This document shows, piece after piece, positions 26,901-35,455 of a DNA stretch of 64,000 nt (position 1 is the first letter of the stretch; each line of letters opens with the position of its first letter). Location of the stretch: contig NZ_CP016756.1 of the NCBI RefSeq assembly GCF_001700965.1, forward strand, positions 124,001-188,000. Reading direction: 5' to 3'. The DNA is from Stenotrophomonas nitritireducens (lineage in GTDB: Bacteria > Pseudomonadota > Gammaproteobacteria > Xanthomonadales > Xanthomonadaceae). The notes beneath the pieces are model-generated. The model did no database searches, was not told the DNA's origin, and was given only the letters and a program-made list of their open reading frames with translations. A program made the position numbers and the translations under genes.

Positions 26901-27601
26901 CGCTCCGCTTCTTCCGGCGTCACCAGTTGCAGGCGGCTGGGCATGGTCTCATCCCAGACCCCATCAGCAGCATAGGCACGCAGCACATACACCAGGTCAT
27001 CCCCGGCACGGTAGCGATAGCTGGCCGGCAGCGCGCCATCCCATTCGGCCTGGGCCACCCCGGTGGGAGCAACCGCGACCGTTGCCAGCGGCTCGATCAG
27101 ATCAATGTCGGCAGCGCGGTAAAGGCGCAGCTCCATGCGCTGGATGAAGGCGGGGTAGTTGCTGCGTATCGCAAACCGTACCGGTGCGACGATGCGCTGG
27201 CCGTCGTAAGCCACGAACGACGGGGCCGACACCGCCAGCTCCGGCTGCCCGAGATTGGGATCCTCGGTTGCCCAGACCACACCACCATCGGCCAACTGCA
27301 CCGAGAAGCGGCCAACCGCGGTGGCCTGCCCGGGCAGTTCCCGGGCAACGGTGACGCGCCGGTCCGGCTGCAACGCTTCTATCGAGGAACGTGGGCTGGT
27401 CCCGGTGGTCACGGGTTGGTCATAGCTGCGCGTACGCAATTGGAACAGCAGTCCCTGGTCATTGCTGCAACGGGTTTCAGCACAGTCCAGACTGGGGTCT
27501 TCGGCAGCCGCTGGGGAAGCGGCGGGATTCGGAGCCTGCGCCGCGGCAACGCCACTGACCAGCAACCCGGCCAGCGTGCAATCGAGCAATCTGCGCTTCA
27601 T
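23906..27601 (-). CDS. Giant outer-membrane beta-barrel protein of the DUF11 operon
   Basis: 1231 residues. A signal peptide (LAGLLVSGVAAAQAP) is followed by ~250 residues of beta-rich periplasmic or surface domain. About residues 300-560 resemble a carboxypeptidase-regulatory-like/plug region (RGSDIVVLEIRDPATGR-like strands, GRLLLTRPLAQ). The rest is a long run of alternating strands ending GWFLNMTGMY, as in a large outer-membrane barrel. Conserved strands such as SLYARYSRAEIGRQALTQAQ and RWALFGRYTYLYDLATLG support this. It has no TonB-receptor plug motif. It overlaps the 1600-residue gene by ATGA and precedes the second DUF11 gene by 28 bp. Export or display of the DUF11 proteins is an attractive but unproved role. 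Confidence 0.85.
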   Translation of the reverse strand: MKRRLLDCTLAGLLVSGVAAAQAPNPAASPAAAEDPSLDCAETRCSNDQGLLFQLRTRSYDQPVTTGTSPRSSIEALQPDRRVTVARELPGQATAVGRFSVQLADGGVVWATEDPNLGQPELAVSAPSFVAYDGQRIVAPVRFAIRSNYPAFIQRMELRLYRAADIDLIEPLATVAVAPTGVAQAEWDGALPASYRYRAGDDLVYVLRAYAADGVWDETMPSRLQLVTPEEAERGNRALRDTTEKALGSALSVEQAQQQRLVDDVFSRNGLRQQNIPVYGSRVRLQGRNLPQGRSLSINGEPYPVDLEGKFVAEFLMPVGRHGFDIAVQGPGQGSATPVAQHQQLEVDVSGSYFFGIGLADVTIAQNDIGRSTAPLSVDGRYRDDIISDGRLAFYLKAKARAKYLITAQADTTEQDLGHLFDGFTSATPQDIFRRLDPDLYYPTYGDDSSTYRDVDTMGRFYVRVDWDKNQALWGNYATGLTGTEYAQYVRSLYGAAVSWRSRAINAWGDPRTELRGFGSQAETAPGHNEFAGTGGSLYYLRNTDILPGSDIVVLEIRDPATGRVEQRVPLVRGVDYQINELQGRLLLTRPLAQITRENVPTLTRDSPLDGYEQRLVVDYEWVPSDFDDDNITAGVRAKQWLGDHLGVGVTYVKENRSGEDYTLSGADLTLQAGKGTYLKAEYAHTESFGAPVFYSDNGGMSFVQSNRLLGQRKGDARSIEARANFKELGWTTLDWSAGAWWRDTDAGYSTARYDTNRPVTEYGAELLGQLTNDLSLYARYSRAEIGRQALTQAQASLEWRIGDYDTLSGEVRRVEEQRLLSSATGVLGAIKYAHQFGTSLNLYGLAQATLDDDGGQYEDNNALVAGGKYLFGDQSSVTAEGSVGDRGNSALLSGEYRLTPEHSLYAGYTYSTDITDQESLFEPNRQNGWTLGQRWRLSERSNMFNESQFIKEPQQSGLAHTYGMDFYPAQGWNMGFTLQSGDLQKPGGADVDRRAVSISGGHTSPAADWQSKLEWRRDKGAENRTQWVTTNRLTWKINESWRIAARINYSDTDDDYDRLANARFMESNLGFAWRPWNSTRWALFGRYTYLYDLATLGQVGGAEYDQRTQVLSLEGVYKQDQHWEYAVKLARRDGDVRMQRGYGPWFDSATNFAAAQLRYELRSQWHALAEYRWLDVADGGTRQGFLVGLDRDITRNFRLGVGYNFTEFSDDLTNFDYDHRGWFLNMTGMY

Positions 27602-30600
27602 GGCGTTCCCTCCTGCAGCGGCGCGTCCAGCGGGGCCTTGGGGTCGGATTCGGCCTGCACCCTGACCTTGGCGCGCAGCGCTGGCGGCAACTGCGCGGTG
27701 ATCGCCTCCTGTACTGCACGGGCGCGGCGCAGCCCAAGCTTGACGTTGTAGTCATAACTGCCATGCACGTCGGTATGGCCGACGATGCCGACCTGGCCGC
27801 CACCATCGCGTTCCAGCGCCGCGGCCATCTGCTTGATCAGGGTGTTGAACTCCGGGCGGATGCTGGCTTTGTCGTTGTCGAACAGCACGGTGCCCAGCAG
27901 TGCCGCATCACTGGACCAGCCGGCCACCAGCGGCGCCTGCGGGCTGTCGTCGGTACGCACGTTGATCTGCACCTGCTGCAGCTCCTGTGCCTGCAGGCGC
28001 GAGGCCAGCGCGGTCCTGAGTGCGGTGGCGCGGGCGAATGCCAGCTCCGGCGGTTGCCCATCAGCACTGATCCGCACTTCACCGCGACGCCCGCGGATCT
28101 GTTCGGCAATGCGCTCCACCACGCTGTCAAAGCGCGCGGGGATCTCGGCACTGCCCGGGGCGAACAACACCTGGCCCAGTACAAGTTCAACCTGCTCCTC
28201 GCTGCCGGCGATGCGTCCAGGGGGAAGACGCACGCCCCAGTCGAAGCGCACCGGCACCCCGGGGGTGATGCGCCGCAGGAGCGGGTTGTCGGTGGTGAAC
28301 ACGGCGCCCGCCGGCAAGGTCACCGGGTCCACCTTGAGGATGAAGTTGCGCCCGCGTTCCCACGCGCCGCCGTTGACACCCACCAGGTGGTAGCGGCCGA
28401 ACTGATCGGTTTCCATCAACAGTCCCTCGACCGATGCGATGCGCACGCCGGGGATGCCGCGCTCATCGACGCCGTCGTTGCTGACCACATACTCGACGGT
28501 GGTGCCGTCGGCCTCCTCGAATACCCGCCGCGTTACCTGTGGCTGGGCGGCACTCAACCCCTTGCGCGCGTCACCGGACAGTTCCATGCGGGTCTGCCCC
28601 GCCTGGTCCATGCGCAGGCTGAAACCTTCCGCACTGGTCAGCACGAAGTCGTCGCTGAAGCTGGGCGCGCGCAGGCGCTGGCGGATGACAACCTGGTGCC
28701 GTTCGGCTGGATCTGCATCGGACTGGCGTGCGGCGATCGCACCCAGCGCCAGGCCCTTCAGCAGCGGCACGCTTGCATCCTGCTGCGGCGTTTCCACGCC
28801 ATCACGCAGCACCACCGTGCTGCCCGGCACGTACTCCGCCGCTGCAAAACCGCCCTGCACCTTCACCTTGCTAAGGTCTGCGCGGTCCTGCCAACCATCG
28901 CCGTCGCGATCGTCGAACACCGTACCGATGATCAGGCTTTCATCCAATAGCGGATCCGGGTTGAGCACGACCTCGGCGGTGGCGATGTTGGAAATGGGCG
29001 TATTGGCTGGCGACAAGGCCTGCGCCTGATTGACATGGGTACCCTGGCGCACGCCGGCGCCGACGCGCATCAGGTAGGCAACAGTTATCACGCCGCCAGC
29101 CGGCAGGTTGAGCCCGCCCAGGCGCACCGGCCCGGCACCACTGACCAGCAACGGGTCACCGCCGCTCTGCTGCAGCGAGCCGGCGACGAAACTGAAGCCC
29201 GGCGGGGTACTATCGACCACGCTGCCGTTGACCAGGTCGACCCCGCTGACGTTCTCGATCCGCAGCGTGTACAGCACCAGGTCGCCGATCTTCACTTCAC
29301 GCACGCCGGCGGTCTTGGTGATGCGCAGCAGCGGGTCATCAACCGGGTGATGCGTATCGCAGTTGTCGCAGACCGGCGGCTGCGGCCCTCCACCGCTGGG
29401 AACCACGGTGTTGTTGACCACGCTGCCCGCCTGCTCATTGACGGTGGCGTCGTAGCTGAGGTTATGCACGCCCACGGCGGTACCTGCCGGCAACGTGCAG
29501 GTCACGGTGTTGCCGCTCTGGCTACACTGCGCCGGTAGCGCCGAGAGCGTCAGCCCGGCGTCGGCGGTATCCACCAGTACCAAGGGCTGGGTGGTGGGCG
29601 CATTGGCAACCACGGCGGTCAATGTGTAGCGCAGCACCTGGCCACGTTCGACCTGGGTGCCGCTGCTGGGGTCGGCGGACTTGCTTACATCGACAACCGG
29701 GGTCAGTACGGGGGTGTCGGTGCCGCAGTTGACGGTACAGCTGGGATTGTCACCGCCGCTGGCAAGCACGGCATTGCGTACCGAGCCGCTCGCCTCGTTG
29801 GTCACCACTGCCGTATAGGTCAGCGTGTAGACGCCGATGGCGGTCCCTGCCGGCAGCGTGCAGACCAGCGGACTGCCTGCGCTGCAGGTATAGCTGCCGG
29901 CATCGCCCATGGCACTGAACTGCAGCCCCGGCCCCGGTGTATCGGTGAGGGTCACCACATCGGTGGTCGGTGCCACGGTGATGGTCGTGGACAACGTGAA
30001 CACAAGACTGTCGCCCGCGCGCACCTCGGTCTGGCCAGCGGGCAACAGGACGCTCTTTGCGTAGGCGACCACCGGCTCGGATAGAGGATTGTCGATCCGG
30101 CACACCGCGCAGCTGCCATCGCTGGGCACCACGCTGTTGTGTACCGCCGTGGTGGCGGCGGAATTCACCTTGACGCTGTAGCTGACGCTGTAGCTGCCGG
30201 CGGCGGTGCCGGCAGGCAACGTGCAGACCACCGGCGCGGCGGCGTTGCAGCTGAAGCTCCCAGCGGCGGTGACCGCGCTGAAATCAAGCCCGGGACCAAA
30301 CGTATCGGTCAGTGTCAGTGGTGCGGTCAGCGCACCACCGCTGATCACCGAGGTGACGGTATAGACCAGCGTCTGCCCGCGCGCCACCGCGACACCCGCC
30401 CCCACATCGACACTCTTGCTGGTGGCGATCTCCACCAGCGGGTTGACCGTGTCACAGGTGGTGCAGGTGCCTTCGCTGGGCACCACGCTGTTGCCCACCG
30501 ACGTGGTCGCATCCTGGCCAACCAGCGCCGTATAGCTGACCACGTACGTACCGGCCGTGGTACCAGTCGGCAAGCGGCACACCACCGGATTGCCAGTCGT

Positions 30601-32400
30601 GCAGGAGAACGCCCCGCTGGCGGTAATCGCGTTGAAGACAAGCCCCGCGCCCAGGGTGTCGGTCAAGGTGAACGGCTGGCTCAGCTCGCCATTGCCGCTG
30701 AGCACGGTGGTCACGGTATAGGTGAGCAGCTGGCCGCGCTGCACGGCGGTGCCGGAACCGACATCAACGGTCTTGCTGCTGCTGATCTGCAGCAGCGGGT
30801 TGTCCGTAGAGCAGTCGACACAGTCACCCTGGCTGGGCACCACGGTGTTGTTGACCGACGCCGTGGCGCTGGCCTGCACGACCGCCGTGTAGCTGACGCT
30901 GTAGATACCCGGCCCGGTTCCGGTGGGCAGCGTGCAGCGGATCGGGTTGTTGCCGGTGCAGCTGAAGCTGCCAGCACTGGTGATGCTGCCAAAGGCCAAG
31001 CCAGCGCTGAGCGTATCGGTCAACACCAGCTCACTGAGCAGGCTGCCGCTGCCGGAGATGTTCGTGGTCAGCGTATAGGTAATGGTGTCCCCGATCTGCA
31101 CGCCGGTGCCGGTGCCGATGTCGGACGCTTTGCGGGTAAGCACGTCGACCAACGGGTCCAGCGTGCTGCAGGGGTCACAGGTGCCGGCACTGGCAACCAC
31201 CGCATTGCGCACCGACACGGTTGCCGTTGGCGCTACCGTGGCCGAGTAACTGACATCGTAGGTGCCCGCCGGCGTTCCCGCTGGCAGGGTGCAGACCACC
31301 GGGTTGGCCGCATTGCAGGCGAACGCGCCAGCACGGGTGATCAGATTGAAGGTCAGCCCGCTGCCGATGGTATCGGTCAGCGTCAACGGCTGCGCCAGTG
31401 CGCCGCCGGTGATGGTGGTGGTCAGGGTATAGACCAAGGTGTCACCGATCGCCACCTGCGCGCCGTCGCCGACGTTGGAACTCTTGCGCGTGGCGATCTC
31501 GACCAGTGGATTGACCGTATTGCAATCGGTGCAGGTGCCGCTGCTGGGCACCACGGTATTGCTGACCTGGGTGACGGCACTGGCGTTGACGGTGGCGCTG
31601 TAGCTGACCGGATAAGTGCCGGCCGCGGTGCCCACCGGCAGCGTGCAGCGGACCGGATTGCCAGCTACACAGCTGAACGCACCCGCCGAGACAATGCTGC
31701 CAAACGTCAGCCCGCTGCTGAGCGTATCGGTCAGTACCAGCGGCGAGGTCAGGCTGCCGTTGCCGCTGACCTGGGTCGTCACGGTGTAGGTGATGGTCTG
31801 CCCGCGCTCCACAGCGGTACCTGCCCCCACATCGGAGCGCTTGGACGTCGCCACCGTCACCAACGGGTTGTTGGTGTTGCAGTCACTGCAGGTGCCATCG
31901 GAGGGCACCACCGTGTTGCTGACCTGGCTGACCGCAGCCTGCGTGACCACGGCGGTATAGGAGACGCTGTAGCTGCCCGCGGCGGTGCCCGATGGCAGCG
32001 TGCAGATCACCGGTGCGGCGTTGTTGCAACTGAAGCTGCCGGCACTGGTCACCGCGCCGAATGCCAGCCCCGCGCTGAAGGTGTCGGTAAGCGTGAGGGT
32101 GCGGCCCAAGGGGCCGCCACTGACCGTTGTGGTCAGCGTGTAGGTCAGCACCTGGCCGATGCTGACCGAGACGCCGCTGCCTATATCCGAACGTTTGACG
32201 GTATCAAGCGTGCCGACCAGCGGCGTCACTACGGTCGAGGTGTTGTTGCTGGGATCGGTATCGGTGACGCCGGGTGGTGTTGCGATCCTGGCGGTGTTGG
32301 ACACCTGCGCAACCGCAAGTACGGGGAACAACCCCAGCAATGCCGAAAGCATGGCAATTCGCATTGCGCTGGCACATCGAAAGTAAGAGTGGCTGGACAC
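27598..32400 (-). CDS. 1600-residue surface protein: eight DUF11-like repeats plus C-terminal OmpA domain
   Basis: First gene of the DUF11 operon, from GTG 32400 with AGGGA 9 nt upstream. A signal peptide (LSALLGLFPVLAVAQ) precedes eight near-regular repeats of about 119 residues (62 to ~1020). Each follows the scheme GQxLTYTxTT, LTLTDTxxxGLxF, G-(A/S)-FSC, CTLPxGTxxG, and most end NTVVPSxGTCxxCxxxNPLV. The cysteines in each unit could form disulfides. A ninth degenerate unit and a segment with a GTVFDDRDGDGWQD calcium-type loop follow. The C-terminal ~230 residues hold two OmpA-like parts, including VGIVGHTDVHGSYDYNVKLG, which binds peptidoglycan in known proteins. It is thus a long rod tethered at the cell wall. 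An element of the shared family lies 210 bp upstream. Confidence 0.9.
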   Translation of the reverse strand: MSSHSYFRCASAMRIAMLSALLGLFPVLAVAQVSNTARIATPPGVTDTDPSNNTSTVVTPLVGTLDTVKRSDIGSGVSVSIGQVLTYTLTTTVSGGPLGRTLTLTDTFSAGLAFGAVTSAGSFSCNNAAPVICTLPSGTAAGSYSVSYTAVVTQAAVSQVSNTVVPSDGTCSDCNTNNPLVTVATSKRSDVGAGTAVERGQTITYTVTTQVSGNGSLTSPLVLTDTLSSGLTFGSIVSAGAFSCVAGNPVRCTLPVGTAAGTYPVSYSATVNASAVTQVSNTVVPSSGTCTDCNTVNPLVEIATRKSSNVGDGAQVAIGDTLVYTLTTTITGGALAQPLTLTDTIGSGLTFNLITRAGAFACNAANPVVCTLPAGTPAGTYDVSYSATVAPTATVSVRNAVVASAGTCDPCSTLDPLVDVLTRKASDIGTGTGVQIGDTITYTLTTNISGSGSLLSELVLTDTLSAGLAFGSITSAGSFSCTGNNPIRCTLPTGTGPGIYSVSYTAVVQASATASVNNTVVPSQGDCVDCSTDNPLLQISSSKTVDVGSGTAVQRGQLLTYTVTTVLSGNGELSQPFTLTDTLGAGLVFNAITASGAFSCTTGNPVVCRLPTGTTAGTYVVSYTALVGQDATTSVGNSVVPSEGTCTTCDTVNPLVEIATSKSVDVGAGVAVARGQTLVYTVTSVISGGALTAPLTLTDTFGPGLDFSAVTAAGSFSCNAAAPVVCTLPAGTAAGSYSVSYSVKVNSAATTAVHNSVVPSDGSCAVCRIDNPLSEPVVAYAKSVLLPAGQTEVRAGDSLVFTLSTTITVAPTTDVVTLTDTPGPGLQFSAMGDAGSYTCSAGSPLVCTLPAGTAIGVYTLTYTAVVTNEASGSVRNAVLASGGDNPSCTVNCGTDTPVLTPVVDVSKSADPSSGTQVERGQVLRYTLTAVVANAPTTQPLVLVDTADAGLTLSALPAQCSQSGNTVTCTLPAGTAVGVHNLSYDATVNEQAGSVVNNTVVPSGGGPQPPVCDNCDTHHPVDDPLLRITKTAGVREVKIGDLVLYTLRIENVSGVDLVNGSVVDSTPPGFSFVAGSLQQSGGDPLLVSGAGPVRLGGLNLPAGGVITVAYLMRVGAGVRQGTHVNQAQALSPANTPISNIATAEVVLNPDPLLDESLIIGTVFDDRDGDGWQDRADLSKVKVQGGFAAAEYVPGSTVVLRDGVETPQQDASVPLLKGLALGAIAARQSDADPAERHQVVIRQRLRAPSFSDDFVLTSAEGFSLRMDQAGQTRMELSGDARKGLSAAQPQVTRRVFEEADGTTVEYVVSNDGVDERGIPGVRIASVEGLLMETDQFGRYHLVGVNGGAWERGRNFILKVDPVTLPAGAVFTTDNPLLRRITPGVPVRFDWGVRLPPGRIAGSEEQVELVLGQVLFAPGSAEIPARFDSVVERIAEQIRGRRGEVRISADGQPPELAFARATALRTALASRLQAQELQQVQINVRTDDSPQAPLVAGWSSDAALLGTVLFDNDKASIRPEFNTLIKQMAAALERDGGGQVGIVGHTDVHGSYDYNVKLGLRRARAVQEAITAQLPPALRAKVRVQAESDPKAPLDAPLQEGTP
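29335..32217 (-). repeat. Tandem ~357-bp coding repeats (eight copies)
   Basis: DNA encoding the eight ~119-residue DUF11-like units of the giant surface protein. Copies 1-6 are the most alike; copies 7 and 8 diverge and lose the CxxC near the unit end or lengthen it. The period is set by protein repeats; these are not CRISPR or short satellite repeats. Confidence 0.8.
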
Positions 32401-32841
32401 GTGGACTGTTCCCTGGCTGGCCCGGTGGCCCTGCCCCGCCCACTGCCTGAGGCGATGGGTACGGCATCCACACGAGCGAGTAGTTACCGGCTTGCTTTCG
32501 AGTCATTGCACCCAATACGCACGGACCACCCCTCGACTCCGGGCCGTCAACGGAAAATGTAGAACGCCGCTTCAGGCGCGATCCAGCGTAGATACACCGC
32601 GAATGAACCAGTAAAACTACGAGACGTATTGCGTCATCGAATCAATCACGCGGCATGCCGCCGCACTGGTCGCAGCAGGCACCAGCGCCGATATACCAGC
32701 GCACGGCAATCGCGCGATCCCCGCGCACAAGCCGCATGCGCTTCGTGCCACCAGCTTCCGGCCTTGGCTGGGCGGCACCATCGCGAATACGAGAGAGGTC
32801 ACACGCGCTGCATCCAGCGCGCATCTCGGCCCCTTGCCTTT
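32401..32841. other. Intergenic region upstream of the DUF11 operon
   Basis: 441 bp between the sulfatase stop and the DUF11 operon start, both on the minus strand. It contains the shared element at 32611 and no convincing gene. No strong terminator is seen after the sulfatase. Confidence 0.5.
32611..32620 (-). promoter_or_regulatory. Shared GTAGTTTTAC element before the DUF11 operon
   Basis: The gene-strand sequence is GTAGTTTTAC, 210 bp before the GTG start. A possible -10-like TACGCT follows 20 bp downstream, so the 5' leader would be long. Confidence 0.6.
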
Positions 32842-35160
32842 TCAGTCCCGCGCCAGCTTGGCGGCGAATTTCTGTTCGATATCCTCATAGGCATCATCGG
32901 CCAGATCGAACACCACCTTCACCACCGTACCACCGCTGAACGGAAACTGTGGCTTGTACTCCTTGCTTACGGCGTCGCCACCGTCATAGCCCACGCACAG
33001 GCCCTCGCCGCACAGGATGTAGCGCCCGGTCTGGGTGCGGAAACGCGCACTGGCCATTGCTGCATCATCCAGATGCAGGGTCATCGTGCCGAACGCCTCG
33101 CCTTGTTTGCTGACGCTCTGCTTGGCGAACTCCACGCCTACCAGATGCCGGCCTTGACGCGGCGCGTCGCAGACCAGCTGCTGTTCCGGCGTGATACCAA
33201 GGAAGTTGTAAACGTAGTACAGCTTGCCGTCCTTGACGAACAACGAATAGCCCCCGAAACGTGAGCCCTGGGCGATGATCACGCCCTGGCTGTCAGGGCT
33301 GAATTCCACCTCGGCCAGCATCTTGAACGACACACCCAGGGTGCGCGCCGCTGCGGCCTCGGGAACCTCGGTGGTGTTCGGGTAATAGACATAACGGTCG
33401 CGCTGCGGCGCGTGGTATTCGGCGGCATGCATGGCGCGCACGCCCAGATCGATCAACGGCAGCACGTTGTTGCGGCTCGCTTCACTCAGCCACAGCTTCT
33501 TCAGCTGTTCCAGCCGGTCGGGGTGCTTGGCGGCCAGATCATGCGCCTCGGCACGATCGGTGTCGGTGTGGAACAGCTGCCAGGTGTCCTTGTCGAAATG
33601 CCCTTGATCGGAGGGAATCGGCGCGTGGTCGGTTGCGGCCTTCCAGCCCTCGCTCCAGATGCTGCGGGTGCCGGCCATCTCGTAATACTGGGTTTTCTTG
33701 GTGGTGGCAGCCTGCGCACTGTCGAAGCTGTACAGCATTGACACGCCAGCCAACGGCGCCTGCTTCACACCATCAACGAATTCGGGCATGGGCACGCCGC
33801 AGGCTTCAAGGATGGTCGGCACGATGTCGGTGCAATGGTGGTACTGGTGGCGCACCTCGCCCTTGGCGCGGATGCCCTTGGGCCAATGCACCACCAGCGG
33901 GTCGCAGGTGCCGCCGGCGTAGGAGGCATAGCGCTTGAACATGCGGTAAGGGGTGGAGAACGCCACCGCCCAGCCGGTCGGGTAATGGTTGTAGGTATCC
34001 GGCGAACCGAGTTTGTCGATCATCGCCAGGTTCGATTCGACATCGTCCGGATAGCCATTGAAGAACCGGTTCTCGTTGACCGAGCCACTCGGTGAGCCTT
34101 CGCCGGAGGCGCCGTTGTCGGCGCAGTAGAAGATCAGCGTGTTGTCCAGTTGGCCGGATTCCTCCAGGTAGTCGATCACCCGGCCGATCTGCACATCGGT
34201 GTACTCGGACATGGCGGCATAGACCTCGGCCATGCGGCTGAACAGGCGCTTCTCGTCGGCATTGAGCGTGTCCCAGGGGCGCACCCTGTCGTCGGCGGCG
34301 GCGCGGTCTGCCGGCATCGGGTTGATCGGGGTAAGCACGGTATCCGCCGGCAGGATGCCGCGCTCGATCATGCGTGCCAGCGCCCACTCGCGGTAGGCCT
34401 CGTAACCATCGTCGAACTGGCCGCGATACTTGTCGATATAGTCCTGCGGCGCGTGGTGCGGCGCGTGGTTCGCGCCCGGGCAATACCACATGTACCAAGG
34501 CTTGTCCGGATCACACTGAACGCTGTCACGGATGAACGATACTGCCTTGTCGGCGATGTCCTTGGAGAAGTGATAACCCTCTTCCGGCTGCGCAGGCTGG
34601 TCGACGAAATGGTTGTCTTCGATCAGTTCCGGGTACCACTGGTTGGTCTCGCCACCAATGAACCCGTAGAAACGGTCATAGCCAAGGCCCAGCGGCCAGC
34701 GCTTCTTCGATGCACTCATGCCGAACCCGTCGACCGGCACGTTGTGGTTCTTGCCGACCCAGAACGTGCTCCAGCCCGCGTCGCGGAGTATCGACGCCAT
34801 GGTGCCATTTTCCAGCGGAATGTGGCCGGCATAACCGGGAAAGCCAGTAGCCGCCTCGGAGATGCAGCCAAATCCGTTGGCGTGGTGATTGCGGCCGGTG
34901 AGAAAACACGAACGGGTCGGTGAGCACACCGCCGTTGTATGCCATTGCGAGTAGATCAAACCGTTCTTTGCCAGCTTGTCCAGCGTTGGCATCTGGATAC
35001 GGCCGCCATAAGGCGACCATGCTGCCTGGCCAGTGTCGTCGTACAGGATCACCAATACGTTGGGCGCTCCGGCCGGCGCGCGCTTGTCCAGAAATGCATC
35101 CCAATCCGCCTTGGAGTCACGGATATCCAGTTCAATGCGACCGCTGAACTTGCCTGGCAT
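32842..35160 (-). CDS. Arylsulfatase (type I, CxPxR)
   Basis: 772 residues. The formylglycine signature is CSPTR (C79) followed by the conserved LTGRNHH. Metal-binding aspartates are at 41-42 (VLVILYDDTG), a lysine/histidine motif is at VGKNHN, and a third metal site is DNGASGEG. C79 must be oxidised to formylglycine; an FGE homologue is encoded at 44278-45204. No signal peptide is present (MPGKFSGRIELD), so the enzyme should be cytoplasmic, acting on an imported sulfate ester (inference). The C-terminal ~200 residues form a jelly-roll-like part (FRTQTGRYILCGEGLCVGYD) seen in large sulfatases. It is monocistronic, with the shared element 110 bp upstream. Confidence 0.93.
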   Translation of the reverse strand: MPGKFSGRIELDIRDSKADWDAFLDKRAPAGAPNVLVILYDDTGQAAWSPYGGRIQMPTLDKLAKNGLIYSQWHTTAVCSPTRSCFLTGRNHHANGFGCISEAATGFPGYAGHIPLENGTMASILRDAGWSTFWVGKNHNVPVDGFGMSASKKRWPLGLGYDRFYGFIGGETNQWYPELIEDNHFVDQPAQPEEGYHFSKDIADKAVSFIRDSVQCDPDKPWYMWYCPGANHAPHHAPQDYIDKYRGQFDDGYEAYREWALARMIERGILPADTVLTPINPMPADRAAADDRVRPWDTLNADEKRLFSRMAEVYAAMSEYTDVQIGRVIDYLEESGQLDNTLIFYCADNGASGEGSPSGSVNENRFFNGYPDDVESNLAMIDKLGSPDTYNHYPTGWAVAFSTPYRMFKRYASYAGGTCDPLVVHWPKGIRAKGEVRHQYHHCTDIVPTILEACGVPMPEFVDGVKQAPLAGVSMLYSFDSAQAATTKKTQYYEMAGTRSIWSEGWKAATDHAPIPSDQGHFDKDTWQLFHTDTDRAEAHDLAAKHPDRLEQLKKLWLSEASRNNVLPLIDLGVRAMHAAEYHAPQRDRYVYYPNTTEVPEAAAARTLGVSFKMLAEVEFSPDSQGVIIAQGSRFGGYSLFVKDGKLYYVYNFLGITPEQQLVCDAPRQGRHLVGVEFAKQSVSKQGEAFGTMTLHLDDAAMASARFRTQTGRYILCGEGLCVGYDGGDAVSKEYKPQFPFSGGTVVKVVFDLADDAYEDIEQKFAAKLARD

Positions 35161-35270
35161 GAGGGTGCTCCTGAAGGGGAATTCGCCATCTAGGCGAGGG
35201 GGAAATCACCCATGCATTCTGTTGAAGCAGGTGAATTCCTTCCAGCCGGAAATCTGCTGGTACGCCCTAG

Positions 35271-35280
35271 GTAAAAATAC
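35271..35280 (-). promoter_or_regulatory. Shared element (GTATTTTTAC) before the arylsulfatase
   Basis: The gene-strand sequence is GTATTTTTAC, 110 bp before the sulfatase ATG, in the 295-bp gap shared with a divergent outer-membrane protein gene. Confidence 0.6.
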
Positions 35281-35344
35281 CGGTGGCACGCATCACATCG
35301 GAATCAGCCGATGGCAGCGGTCACCGAGCGCTGCCGGAAACAAC

Positions 35345-35354
35345 GTAGTTTTAC
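35345..35354 (+). promoter_or_regulatory. Shared GTAGTTTTAC element before the outer-membrane transporter
   Basis: GTAGTTTTAC on the gene strand, 101 bp before ATG 35456. It lies 64 bp from the oppositely oriented copy serving the sulfatase, so each divergent gene has its own site. Confidence 0.6.
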
Positions 35355-35455
35355 CGGGGCTGCCTGCGAGTGTTTACGTATTGCCCTGCTTTTGCGCATG
35401 CCGAATCCTTGGCATTGACGTTGCACGCACCTCCCCTCCGCGCGGACCGGTGAAA

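Noticed and set aside
25547..27751. 734-codon + strand open frame opposite the giant barrel gene
   Set aside because: Antisense shadow; the minus-strand frame has signal peptide, barrel strands and tight operon spacing.
29335..32217. Regular repeats that might be a CRISPR-like array
   Set aside because: The unit is about 357 bp and codes for protein modules in one frame; no short identical repeats with unique spacers.
30139..32562. 807-codon + strand open frame across the DUF11 repeats
   Set aside because: Periodic shadow of the repetitive coding strand; no domain and no ribosome site.
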